DNA of 14,685 nt. Source: an uncultured Verrucomicrobiota bacterium (GTDB lineage Bacteria > Verrucomicrobiota > Verrucomicrobiae > Opitutales > Opitutaceae). Position 1 is the first letter of the stretch, and every line of letters begins with the position of its first letter. Below are positions 1 to 7,642 of this stretch, in pieces. Under the pieces are notes generated by a model. The model worked only from the letters and a program-made list of their open reading frames with translations, was not told the origin of the DNA and made no database searches. Position numbers and translations under genes: made by a program. Location: contig CAMLQS010000106.1 of the NCBI GenBank assembly GCA_946482165.1, forward strand, positions 1 through 14,685, in the 5' to 3' direction.

Positions 1-1216
1 CGGTCTTGGCGTCGGAAATGACTTTCACGAAGCCGTCGCTGTCGGCGGAGGCGACCGCCTTGCCGGAGGCGGTGAAGGGGAACTTGCCGACCTTGATATC
101 GAGTTTCTTCTCCTTGGCGGCCTTCTCGGTGAGGCCGGTGGAGGCGACCTGCGGCTGGCAGTAGGTGCAGCCGGGGAAGCTGGTCACGCGCTTTGGTTCG
201 CCGTGGCCGAAGATGCCATTGACGGCGTTGACCGCCTCGTAGGTGGCGATGTGGGCGAGCCAGGGCGGCCCGATGATGTCGCCCGCGGCGTAGATGCCCT
301 TGATCGAGGTCTCATAACGGTTGTTCACCTTCACGTAGGTGCGATCCAGTTCGACCTGGGCGCCGCGGCCGAGCACGCCGTCGATGTTGGCCACCACGCC
401 GATGGCGGAGAGCAGCACGTCGGCTTCGAGCTCGGTCTTTTTGTCGCCCTCGACGAGGTCGAGTTTCACCGAGTCTTTGCTCACGCGGAAGTTTTCGCAC
501 TTCGTGTTCACGTGGATCTTGATGCCCTGCTTCTCGAAGGAGCGATGCAGGGCCTTGGAAACCTCCTCGTCCTCGACGGGCAGCACGGCGGGCAACATTT
601 CGACCAAGGTGACCTTGGTGCCCAGCGAATTGAAGAAGTAGGCGAACTCCACGCCGATGGCGCCGGCGCCGACGATCACGATGGACTTGGGCTGGGTGCG
701 GTTGGCAAGAGCCTCGCGGGAGGTCATCACGCGCACGCCGTCGTAGTCGAGGCCCGGGATGCGGCGCATTTTGCAGCCGGTGGCGATGAGGATGTTTTTC
801 GCCTTGAGGAAGGTGCCCTTCTTTTCGCCGTCCTGGATCTCGACCATTCCGGGGGCCGGGACGTGCGCCTTGCCGATGATGTAGTCGACCTTGTTCTTGC
901 GGAAAAGGAACTCTATGCCCTTGGCCATCTGCTTCGCGACGTCGCGCGAACGCTCCATCACCTGGGCAAAGTCGAAGGAAACTTCCTTCACGCTGAGACC
1001 GTAGGCCTCGGCCTTCTTCATCTTCACGTAGAGCTCGGCGCTCTTGAGGAGGGCCTTGGTGGGAATGCAGCCCCAGTTGAGGCAGGTGCCGCCGGCGCGC
1101 TCCATCTCGATGCAGGCGACTTTTTTGCCGAGCTGGCCGGCGCGAATGGCGCCCGCGTAGCCTGCGGGGCCGCCGCCGATGACGATGAGGTCGTATTCCG
1201 TAGTGGTGTCAGCCAT
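1..1216 (-). CDS. lpdA: Dihydrolipoyl dehydrogenase (E3), C-terminus cut by window edge
   Basis: Flavoprotein that reoxidises dihydrolipoamide in 2-oxoacid dehydrogenase or glycine cleavage complexes, passing electrons through a disulfide and FAD to NAD+ in the cytoplasm. Reading from ATG at 1216, 405 residues are visible. The FAD-binding GGGPAG is at 14-19 and the redox disulfide motif GGTCLNWGCIPTK has its cysteines at 45 and 50. The NAD-binding GAGAIGVEF starts at 183 and the second FAD motif AAGDI is near 310. The dimerisation domain begins around 345 with PGCTYCQPQVAS. Family members have about 465 residues, so roughly 60 are missing, including the C-terminal catalytic His-Glu pair. CIPTK and the absence of a lipoyl domain separate it from glutathione and mercuric reductases. 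No Shine-Dalgarno precedes the ATG. No E1 or E2 gene is in view, so the complex it serves cannot be told. Confidence 0.96.
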   Translation of the reverse strand, partial: MADTTTEYDLIVIGGGPAGYAGAIRAGQLGKKVACIEMERAGGTCLNWGCIPTKALLKSAELYVKMKKAEAYGLSVKEVSFDFAQVMERSRDVAKQMAKGIEFLFRKNKVDYIIGKAHVPAPGMVEIQDGEKKGTFLKAKNILIATGCKMRRIPGLDYDGVRVMTSREALANRTQPKSIVIVGAGAIGVEFAYFFNSLGTKVTLVEMLPAVLPVEDEEVSKALHRSFEKQGIKIHVNTKCENFRVSKDSVKLDLVEGDKKTELEADVLLSAIGVVANIDGVLGRGAQVELDRTYVKVNNRYETSIKGIYAAGDIIGPPWLAHIATYEAVNAVNGIFGHGEPKRVTSFPGCTYCQPQVASTGLTEKAAKEKKLDIKVGKFPFTASGKAVASADSDGFVKVISDAKT

Positions 1217-1307
1217 GGTGTAAAAGTGTCCGGAGATTGCCGTGATAGTGAACGCGCACGCTCAATCACCCCTCCCCGCCTCGCAAGGGGAAATCCATTC
1301 CGCCTCC

Positions 1308-1321
1308 GCCCGCCCTCGGGC
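1308..1321 (-). terminator. GC hairpin downstream of the YvlD-like gene
   Basis: GCCCG and CGGGC form a perfect 5-bp stem with a 4-base loop, 19-32 bases after the stop codon of the minus-strand YvlD-like gene and before lpdA. On the minus strand no U-tract follows. The only T-run (TTTT at 1325-1328) lies on the plus-strand side, where no gene would be terminated. It may weaken read-through from the YvlD-like gene into lpdA, but it could be chance in such GC-rich DNA. Confidence 0.2.
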
Positions 1322-1339
1322 CGGTTTTAGGACCTCCCT

Positions 1340-1816
1340 CTAGACATCGATCACATCGCCGCCGCCGCGCTCGCGCCGGGGCAAGCGGCGCTCCTCTCGG
1401 GCGCGTTCGCCCGACCCGCCCGAGCCGCCGCCCCCTCCCCCGCCCGGACCTCCGGGAGGCCGCTGCTTCATGACCAGCGTCATGAAAAAATTCGTGAGAC
1501 CGACGATCACCGCCGCCCAGAAGGCCGACCCGAAACCCGCCACCTCAAAACCCGGAACCAGCTTGCCGACCAATAGAAACAGGAGCGCGTTGATAACGAC
1601 CAGCCCGAGTCCCATCGTCAGCACGATAAAGGGCAGCGTGAACAGCACGAGCACGGGCCGGAGCACGGCGTTGAAAAAGCTGAGCAACACCACGACCACG
1701 AAGAGCGTCGCGCCGTCCTTGCAGTCAACGCCGTCAACGAGCTTTTCCGCCAGCGTCACCCCGAGGGCGAGCACCAGCCAACGCACGATCAAGGCGAGCA
1801 GCGGACGGTCTTTCAT
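1340..1816 (-). CDS. YvlD / phage holin family IV small membrane protein with Gly/Arg-rich tail
   Basis: Small integral membrane protein of 158 residues. Four hydrophobic segments are visible, at about 5-23, 37-60, 61-87 and 94-116. The segment FFNAVLRPVL (47-56) followed by TLPFIVLTMGLGLVVIN is the signature I associate with the YvlD/phage-holin-IV superfamily, whose role is unknown; despite the name, members are usually chromosomal and not phage genes. After the last membrane segment comes a 40-residue tail: PPGGP, a run of seven glycines broken by serines, then an Arg/Glu-rich stretch ending in GGGDVIDV. The core family is about 110-120 residues, so this tail is an addition. The ATG at 1816 starts the membrane segment directly; a much longer upstream frame reads antisense through the DeoR gene and is rejected. 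The gene is divergent from the DeoR-type regulator with an inverted repeat between them. Confidence 0.85.
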   Translation of the reverse strand: MKDRPLLALIVRWLVLALGVTLAEKLVDGVDCKDGATLFVVVVLLSFFNAVLRPVLVLFTLPFIVLTMGLGLVVINALLFLLVGKLVPGFEVAGFGSAFWAAVIVGLTNFFMTLVMKQRPPGGPGGGGGGGSGGSGERAREERRLPRRERGGGDVIDV

Positions 1817-1846
1817 CACGCGCGCAACATTCTCCCGGCCGCGCCG

Positions 1847-1874
1847 GTCGCAACGAAAAACCTCTCGTTGCCAC
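1847..1874. promoter_or_regulatory. Inverted repeat, candidate operator between the YvlD-like and DeoR genes
   Basis: GCAACGA (1850-1856), eight bases, then TCGTTGC (1865-1871) form a perfect 7-bp inverted repeat. Stepping outward there is one mismatch and then two more matching pairs, giving 9 of 10 pairs over 1847-1874. It sits in the 93-base divergent intergenic region, 38 bases before the regulator ATG and 33 bases before the YvlD-like ATG. The arm spacing suits a dimeric helix-turn-helix protein, and DeoR-family regulators commonly bind near their own promoter. No T-run follows, so a terminator is unlikely. That the neighbouring regulator binds here is inference. Confidence 0.5.
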
Positions 1875-1909
1875 GGCGCCCCTCGTGCGCCATTTCCGGG
1901 TTTTCCCCG

Positions 1910-2680
1910 ATGACCACCAAGCAGCGCCTCGACCTCATCGAACGCTTTATCCGCGAGCACAAATACGCCGACCTGCACACGCTCGCGACGCGCTGCGACA
2001 CCTCGCTCTCCACCATTCGCCGCGCGCTCGACACCCTCGAGGCCCGCGGCGTGCTTCGCCGTCACCACGGCGGCGCCACGCTGATCGAGAACGACGAGCG
2101 CGCGCGCGAATACGACTTCATCGCCCGCGACCAGCGCCAGGCCGCCGAGAAACACGCCATCGCCCGCCGCATCGCCGACAAGATCCAACCCGGCATGACG
2201 GTCATCCTCGACGGCGGCACGAGCGTCTACGCGGTCGCCCGCCTGCTCGTCTCCAAACGCCTCCAAGTCATCACCAACTCGCTCCCCATCGCCGCGCTCT
2301 ACGCCGATCTCGGCTCGCTCGAGACCATCGTGCTGGGAGGCAGCATCGACAGCCGCCTTGGCGTGCTCGTCGGCCCGCTTTGCGAGCAATCGCTCGGTCA
2401 AATCCACGCCGATCTCGCCATCCTCGGCGGCGCGGGCGTCACCGAGGCCGGCATCTGGAACCACAACGCGCTCATCGTGGCGACGCAGCGCCGCATGATC
2501 GCCGCCGCCGAGCGCACGATCTTCGCGATCGACGGCTCAAAATTCGGCCGCAAGGCCCTCGCGCTGACCTCGGGCTTCGAGCCCCGGCTCAGTTTCGTCA
2601 GCGACCGCGCCCCAACTCCTGCCGTCGCGGCTTCGATCAAGGCCGCCAAGGCCGAGCTGGAGATCGCGCCGACGGAGTAG
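1910..2680 (+). CDS. DeoR/GlpR-family transcriptional regulator
   Basis: Sugar-responsive DNA-binding regulator, 256 residues, the usual family length. Residues 1-57 form the DeoR winged helix-turn-helix: RLDLIERFI, then DTSLSTIRRALDTLEARGVLRRHHGGA, ending in the typical GGA hinge. Residues from about 75 on are the DeoRC ligand-binding domain, with GMTVILDGGTSVYAVARLL, ITNSLPIA, VLGGSID and AIDGSKFG, where the family usually has D-x-S-K-F-G. Ligands in the family are phosphorylated sugars; none can be named here. The ATG at 1910 is chosen because it opens directly on the DNA-binding domain. A TTG at 1868 would add 14 residues and run through the upstream inverted repeat. There is no Shine-Dalgarno. 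A secreted glycosidase gene follows 17 bases downstream and is probably co-transcribed. Confidence 0.92.
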   Translation: MTTKQRLDLIERFIREHKYADLHTLATRCDTSLSTIRRALDTLEARGVLRRHHGGATLIENDERAREYDFIARDQRQAAEKHAIARRIADKIQPGMTVILDGGTSVYAVARLLVSKRLQVITNSLPIAALYADLGSLETIVLGGSIDSRLGVLVGPLCEQSLGQIHADLAILGGAGVTEAGIWNHNALIVATQRRMIAAAERTIFAIDGSKFGRKALALTSGFEPRLSFVSDRAPTPAVAASIKAAKAELEIAPTE

Positions 2681-2697
2681 CTCAGCCAAAGGCGCTC

Positions 2698-3519
2698 ATG
2701 TCTCCGCGCGCTCGTGCCACCGCTCTTCTGCTGATGCTGATGGGCGCCGCGTTCGCCGTTTCCGCGCAGCCCGCGACCTTGTTGCCCGTCCAGTCAGTCG
2801 CGATTCAAGCGGAGAGTCGCTCCACCCGTCTCTGGTTGACGTTTTTCACCGAAGACAAGTTTTCCATCCGCATCATCGACAACGCGGGGCCAGGCGACTC
2901 CGCGCGTTATCCGACGATGGATGTGCCACTGAGGGCAGGCGGCGCCGTCGCGGGAGTAAACGGAGGGTTTTTCAACCGCACGCCTTTTGCACCCGTCGGG
3001 CTGATGATCAGCGAGGGACGGCGCATCAGTCGCGCAGACCCTGATAGCTGGATGAAAGGCGCCCTCGTCGTGCGAAGCACCCGGTTCGCGCTCGAACCGG
3101 TGACGTCATTCAGGGCCGACGATCCCGATATCACCGGCGCCATTCAATCCGGCCCGTGGCTCGTCCGCGAGGGTCTCGCTGAAACGGACAACAGCCGCGG
3201 TCAGCCGGCGGCGCGCACGTTCATCGGACACGACGGCAAGGGCCGGTGGTTTCTCGGCGTCAGCAACGATTGCTCCCTGCATCATCTGGCGGGCGTCCTT
3301 CGCTCGAACGAGGTTCGCGCGGTGATCGATGTCCAATGGGCGCTCAACCTCGACGGCGGCCCGTCCAGCGGCCTTTGGGCGCGAGGAGCGCAGCGGGATT
3401 TCTACCGGCAGGAAAAATCGACGGTGCGCAACTACCTTGCCGTCGTGCCACTCGCATCGGCGCGAGAAGCTTCACCGCAAACGGAGCCGACCAAGACGGT
3501 CGACCCCGCGTCGCCGTAG
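2698..3519 (+). CDS. Secreted phosphodiester glycosidase family protein (NAGPA/DUF2233 domain)
   Basis: Exported protein of 273 residues. The N-terminus has the positive charges RAR, a hydrophobic core ALLLMLMGAAFAV and a likely signal peptidase I site at SAQ near residue 23. The rest is one phosphodiester glycosidase domain. AGVNGGFF (85-92) and LNLDGGPSSGL (216-226) are its hallmark motifs, with GPWLV (152-156) and ARTFIG (172-177) between them. The family includes the mammalian uncovering enzyme, which removes GlcNAc from GlcNAc-1-phosphodiester-mannose, and many bacterial secreted proteins of uncertain substrate. A periplasmic or outer-surface glycan phosphodiester is a reasonable guess. 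AAAGG about five bases before the ATG makes this the only gene in the window with a passable Shine-Dalgarno. It lies 17 bases after the DeoR-type gene and ends 15 bases from the convergent helicase gene. Confidence 0.88.
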   Translation: MSPRARATALLLMLMGAAFAVSAQPATLLPVQSVAIQAESRSTRLWLTFFTEDKFSIRIIDNAGPGDSARYPTMDVPLRAGGAVAGVNGGFFNRTPFAPVGLMISEGRRISRADPDSWMKGALVVRSTRFALEPVTSFRADDPDITGAIQSGPWLVREGLAETDNSRGQPAARTFIGHDGKGRWFLGVSNDCSLHHLAGVLRSNEVRAVIDVQWALNLDGGPSSGLWARGAQRDFYRQEKSTVRNYLAVVPLASAREASPQTEPTKTVDPASP

Positions 3520-3534
3520 AGGATCAACGAACGC

Positions 3535-6294
3535 TCACTTCGCCGCCGTCGCGATGGGCGCCGGGCCGGCGGGCGAAGCGTCGCCCGCACTCACCTCGCC
3601 GCCGCTCGCGTCGGGATTGTCGACGCTCGCCGTGCCGGTGAGCTGCACCAACTCGCGCAACGACACGAAATGCTGGCTGAGGTCGAAGTCGCCCTCCTGG
3701 CCGCCGACGACCTGGTTGAAGAGATTTTTCTTCGACGCCTTCAGCGCCTCGATGCGTTCCTCGATCGTGCCCGCGGTGACCATGCGATACACGAAAACCG
3801 TGCTCTTCTGACCAAGCCGATGCACGCGGTCGACCGCCTGCGCCTCCACCGCCGGGTTCCACCACGGGTCGAGCAGGAAAACGTAGTCCGCGGCGTGCAG
3901 CGTGATGCCGGTGCCGGCGGCTTTGAGCGAGACGAGCATCGCCGCCGCGCCTTCGGCCGCCTGGAAGGATTGCACCGGCTTCTGGCGATCCAGCGTCATA
4001 CCCGTCAGCTCGTAACGCGCGAGATCGGGGAAGTTTTGCGAAAGCGCCTCCTTCACGCGGTCGAGCAACATCACGAACTGCGAGAAGATCACGACCTTGT
4101 GGCCGCTGCCCACGATCTCCGTGAGCTTCTCCATGAGGAGCGAGATCTTGCCCGAGTCGGCGAGCGGGGACTTGCGCCACGGCAGCATGTCGGGGTCGCA
4201 GCAAACCTGGCGAAGCCGCGTGAGCAGGGCGAGGAAGCCGAAACTCTTCTCGCGCATCGCCGCGCCGACGTCGTCGCCCAGCCGCGAGAGGCCTTCGTTG
4301 CAGATGCGGGCGTATTCCTCGCGCTGCACGTCGGTGAGCGGGCAGATGAGCTCCATCTCCTGCTTGGGGGGAAGCTCGGACGCCACCTCCGCCTTGGTGC
4401 GGCGCAGCATGAAGGGCGCGAGCTGGGCGCGCAGGCGGGCCAGGGTGCCGGCGCGGTCGGCCACGATCGCGTTTTCAAAGGCGGTGCGCGATCCGAGCAG
4501 ACCGGGCAACAGGTAGCGGAAGATCGACCAGAGATCGAGTTGGCGGTTCTCCAGCGGCGTCCCGGAAAGGACGATGCGATGCGCCGCGCGGATCGCGAAA
4601 CAGGTCTGCGTGACCTTCGCGTCGGGGTTCTTGATGAACTGGCCTTCGTCGAGCACCGCGTAGGCGAATCGGTGCTTCGCCAGAATCGGACGGTGCTTGC
4701 GGAGCTGGGTGTAGCTCGCGAGCCAGACGCACGGCACCGGACGAGAAGAGAAATCGTGGCCGGTCTTGAGAATATCGACCGGCAGCTCCGGGTGAAAACG
4801 CGCGATCTCCTCCTGCCACACCGGCACCACGCTCGCGGGGCAAACGACCAGGCACGGGAGATCGTCGATCCGGCGCGTGGCCAGCAGCGTGATGACCTGA
4901 AGCGTTTTTCCGAGACCCATCTCGTCGGCGAGCAGACCGTGGCATCCCTTGTCGGCGAGATGATGCATCCACTCGACGCCGCGCCGCTGATACGGACGCA
5001 GACGCTCGGGCAAATCGGGCGCGACTTTGGGACCGGCCAGCACGCTGTCGCGCCAAACCGAAAGCTCGGGCGAGAGCGTCAATTTGAAGCGTGCGTCGTT
5101 GAACAGGGAGAAAATCAGGTAGGGCGACATCGCGCCTTCGCCATGCGTCTCCGCCGCGCCTTTTTCCCAGGAGCGGACGACGGCGAGTTTTTCCACCGGC
5201 AGACTGACGATGCCCACGCTGGGCAAGATCACGGGCGTGGTGTTTTTCGTGGTGAGCGTCTTCACCTCGGCGTCGGTGAGAAGGCGCTCGCCTGCCTTGA
5301 AGATCCAGCGCAGGTCCAGCGCCGCGTCGAGGCCCGCGCCCTTCGCGCCGCGGCGGGTGGTGCCGGCCACGGCCTCGATCGTGATTTCCTGCGGCCCCTT
5401 GAGCAGCAGCCCGGAGGCGGCGTCGAGTTCGACGCCAAAGAGTTTCTTCCAAGCCGGAAGCGTCGACTTCAGGAAATTCGGGATCTCCGCCACCGATCCC
5501 ATGAGATAACTTCCCAATTCCTGTCGATAAACGAAGTGCGACTTCCTCGCGTAGGAGGCGAGGCCGATGAGCTTGGCGCGCTCGCCCGAGCTGGCGTGCG
5601 GCACGCTCGGGTCTCGCGAAGCCGGGCCGAGGGCGGGCACGCGCGATTTGTCCGTCGCAATCCACCAAGCCGAGAAGGTCAGCCCCTCGTCGGTGGTAGC
5701 GAAAGCCAGCAGCAAGGTGCGCGTCCCCTTGGCCAGCGCGGCGGCGCCGGCTCCGGTGCCGGCCGAGGAAGCGCGCGCGGAGCCCGCGCCAGCGCTCAAG
5801 GTCGGGCGTCCGGACGCGGACGCCGCCGGGCTGGCCGGCGCCGGGGCGGCGCCATTCACGGGCTTGCGTTCCGTGCTTGGCGCCGCGGCCGGCGCGGCCG
5901 GGACGGCGAACGATCCCGCGCCCACTTCGGCGGGAAACGGCGGCGTGCTCTCGGGAAGGGGGGAAATCTCGTCCGCCACCAACTCCTCGATTTCGTGCAG
6001 GCCCGCGACGGCCAGCGCGTGGGCCGCATCGGTGTCGGTCGTGGAGGAACGCACCGAGAAGCCTTTCTCCGCCCACTCGATCACCGCGTATTCGTCCTTC
6101 TTCTCAATGCGGCGGTGGACGATGGCGTCGGTCGCGGTCAGCTCGAGTTCACGCACCTCACCCTCGCGGTAAATCGAGTGCCCGCGCTCAAGCTGTTCCG
6201 GCGTGAAATAGGCCTCCCAGTTGTGCTCGAACCGGTTAAACCAGAATTCCAGCGAGTGTGGGGTGTAGACGCGCTTCGGGCCGTGGTTTTGCAT
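3535..6294 (-). CDS. SNF2-family DEAD/DEAH-box helicase (RapA/HepA-like ATPase) with Cys-less SWIM-like N-terminus
   Basis: ATP-dependent DNA translocase of the bacterial SNF2 group, 919 residues. The motor covers about 430-880. Motif I DEMGLGKT is at 457-464, Ia CPASVVPVW near 485 and II LDEGQFIKN with D549-E550-G551-Q552. Motif III SGTPLENR begins at 577, IV KVVIFSQF at 733, V AAGTGITLHAA at 792, and VI AVDRVHRLGQ ends at Q829. The N-terminal 110 residues (YFTPEQLERGHSIYREGEV, then alternating strands) follow the pattern that leads into a SWIM zinc finger, but no cysteine occurs before C451, so the finger is lost or degenerate. Residues about 130-190 are an Ala/Pro/Ser/Gly linker and 190-425 a conserved-looking pre-motor region. 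Such proteins are thought to remodel DNA-protein complexes; the target is unknown. It lies 46 bases behind waaA on the same strand and is probably co-transcribed with it. Confidence 0.93.
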   Translation of the reverse strand: MQNHGPKRVYTPHSLEFWFNRFEHNWEAYFTPEQLERGHSIYREGEVRELELTATDAIVHRRIEKKDEYAVIEWAEKGFSVRSSTTDTDAAHALAVAGLHEIEELVADEISPLPESTPPFPAEVGAGSFAVPAAPAAAPSTERKPVNGAAPAPASPAASASGRPTLSAGAGSARASSAGTGAGAAALAKGTRTLLLAFATTDEGLTFSAWWIATDKSRVPALGPASRDPSVPHASSGERAKLIGLASYARKSHFVYRQELGSYLMGSVAEIPNFLKSTLPAWKKLFGVELDAASGLLLKGPQEITIEAVAGTTRRGAKGAGLDAALDLRWIFKAGERLLTDAEVKTLTTKNTTPVILPSVGIVSLPVEKLAVVRSWEKGAAETHGEGAMSPYLIFSLFNDARFKLTLSPELSVWRDSVLAGPKVAPDLPERLRPYQRRGVEWMHHLADKGCHGLLADEMGLGKTLQVITLLATRRIDDLPCLVVCPASVVPVWQEEIARFHPELPVDILKTGHDFSSRPVPCVWLASYTQLRKHRPILAKHRFAYAVLDEGQFIKNPDAKVTQTCFAIRAAHRIVLSGTPLENRQLDLWSIFRYLLPGLLGSRTAFENAIVADRAGTLARLRAQLAPFMLRRTKAEVASELPPKQEMELICPLTDVQREEYARICNEGLSRLGDDVGAAMREKSFGFLALLTRLRQVCCDPDMLPWRKSPLADSGKISLLMEKLTEIVGSGHKVVIFSQFVMLLDRVKEALSQNFPDLARYELTGMTLDRQKPVQSFQAAEGAAAMLVSLKAAGTGITLHAADYVFLLDPWWNPAVEAQAVDRVHRLGQKSTVFVYRMVTAGTIEERIEALKASKKNLFNQVVGGQEGDFDLSQHFVSLRELVQLTGTASVDNPDASGGEVSAGDASPAGPAPIATAAK

Positions 6295-6340
6295 CCGCTA
6301 AAGGTGCTAACGCAAAGCCCGTGCCGTTTTCGTTCAACCC

Positions 6341-7642
6341 TTAATTCCGCGACCGCAGAATCTCCGACAACGCCATGCGAGTGCGCTCCGCGGCACCCCG
6401 GTTCCCGTGGTGCCAAGAGCTTCCCGAAGCGCCGGCCCTCTCCCGGGCCCGGGGATCGTCCGCAAAATTTCGCAGGGCGACCGCCAACTCCGCCGCATCC
6501 GCGACTCTGCGAGCCGCTCCCGCGGTCTCGAGCTCACGCGCGATCAGCCGGAAATTGGCGGTTCCGGGACCGAAGATCACCGCTTTCCCGCGCGCCGCCG
6601 CCTCGACCGGCGTCTGCCCTTCGGTGTGGGGCGGCAGGGTCTTGCCCACGAACACGATCTCGCCGAGCGCAAGCAGGCGCGCGAGCTCGCCCGTCGTGTC
6701 GGCCACCGCGACGTCCACCTCTCCCGCCGCCGCCCCGCGCGAACGAAAATGGTAACGCAATCCCGTCGAGGCCAGGAGCGTCTCGATCTCGCCACGCCGC
6801 TCCGCGTGGCGCGGCACGATCAGCAGCTTCCAAGTGTCGGCGGGCGCGCCGCCTTCCCGCAAACCGCGCCACGCCTCGATCAGGGCCGCTTCCTCGCCGG
6901 GCCAAGTCGACGCCCCGAGCACGAGCTTCGCGTCGCCCACGCCCAGCTCGCGGCGAAATGCATCCGCCTCGGCCCGGCCCACCTCGGGCAAGGAAACGTC
7001 GAGCTTGAGATTGCCCGTGACCATGATGCGCGCCGCCGGCACTCCGAAGGCCGCGAAGCGCTCCGCGTCGCCATCGCTCGCCGCGAGCACGTGCGAGAGC
7101 CCGCGCGTGAGCAGCCGCGCCAGCGGCCCGAGTCGGCGCATCCGGCGAAAGCTGCGATCCGAAAGACGCGCGTTCACCGCCACCGCCGGCACGCCGCGTC
7201 GCGCCGCTTGGTGCAAATGCTCCGGCCAGCGTTCCCCCTCGGTCAGCACCACGAGATCCGGCGTGATCGCGCGCCAGGCGCGCGCCGAGCAGGCCCAGAA
7301 ATCCACGGGGAAATATCCGAGCGCCATGACCGCGCCCTTTGCCAGATACCGCTCCGCCGCCAGCGCGTAGCCCGTGCTCGTCGTCGTGGTGAGATAGACC
7401 TCGACCGCCGGATCGCGTTTCCAAGCCTCGATCAGCGGCGCGATCGCCAGCATTTCCCCCACGCTCACCGCCTGCAGCCACACGCGCTTCACCCCCGCGC
7501 GTTTCGCCGGCAGGCGCGGCGTCGCTCCGAAGCGTTGCCCGAAATGCGCCCCATAGCCGCCGCGGCGGCGCATCCGCCAGCCGTAATACGGCGCGGACAC
7601 GAGCGCGAGCGGGAGGAACAGGAGGCGATACAGCCAGAGCAT
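6341..7642 (-). CDS. waaA: 3-deoxy-D-manno-octulosonic acid (Kdo) transferase
   Basis: Inner-membrane GT-B glycosyltransferase that moves Kdo from CMP-Kdo to the lipid A precursor, an early step of lipopolysaccharide synthesis. It has 433 residues, close to the usual 420-430. An N-terminal membrane anchor (LYRLLFLPLALVSAPYYGW) precedes a basic patch. The catalytic-glutamate motif is WLQAVSVGE, with E63. The second acidic motif VVLTEGERWPEHL corresponds to the family's E-x-E-x-W-P. NARLSDRSF (157-165) and TGNLKLDV are also typical. In the C-terminal domain VPRHAERR and VGKTLPPHTEGQTPVEAAARG match the CMP-Kdo-binding region, but the family's GGHNPLE is EGQTPVE here. One or two Kdo additions cannot be distinguished from sequence. 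It is divergent from the peptidase gene (126 bases) and upstream of the helicase gene. No Shine-Dalgarno is seen. Confidence 0.94.
   Translation of the reverse strand: MLWLYRLLFLPLALVSAPYYGWRMRRRGGYGAHFGQRFGATPRLPAKRAGVKRVWLQAVSVGEMLAIAPLIEAWKRDPAVEVYLTTTTSTGYALAAERYLAKGAVMALGYFPVDFWACSARAWRAITPDLVVLTEGERWPEHLHQAARRGVPAVAVNARLSDRSFRRMRRLGPLARLLTRGLSHVLAASDGDAERFAAFGVPAARIMVTGNLKLDVSLPEVGRAEADAFRRELGVGDAKLVLGASTWPGEEAALIEAWRGLREGGAPADTWKLLIVPRHAERRGEIETLLASTGLRYHFRSRGAAAGEVDVAVADTTGELARLLALGEIVFVGKTLPPHTEGQTPVEAAARGKAVIFGPGTANFRLIARELETAGAARRVADAAELAVALRNFADDPRARERAGASGSSWHHGNRGAAERTRMALSEILRSRN

Noticed and set aside
203..1330. Plus-strand frame of 375 codons across lpdA
   Set aside because: It is the antisense shadow of dihydrolipoyl dehydrogenase, whose motifs are unambiguous on the minus strand.
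1340..1816. Phage holin, as evidence of a prophage
   Set aside because: The family name is historical; no lysin, capsid, integrase or other phage gene is nearby, and the gene matches chromosomal YvlD-type proteins.
1817..2464. Long N-terminal extension of the YvlD-like gene
   Set aside because: It reads antisense through the DeoR gene, and the membrane protein is complete from 1816.
3670..7008. Open plus-strand frame of 1112 codons antisense to the helicase and waaA genes
   Set aside because: Its translation is Arg/Ala/Gly-rich with no recognisable domain, and it opposes two clear genes. High third-position G+C removes stop codons in the antisense frame.
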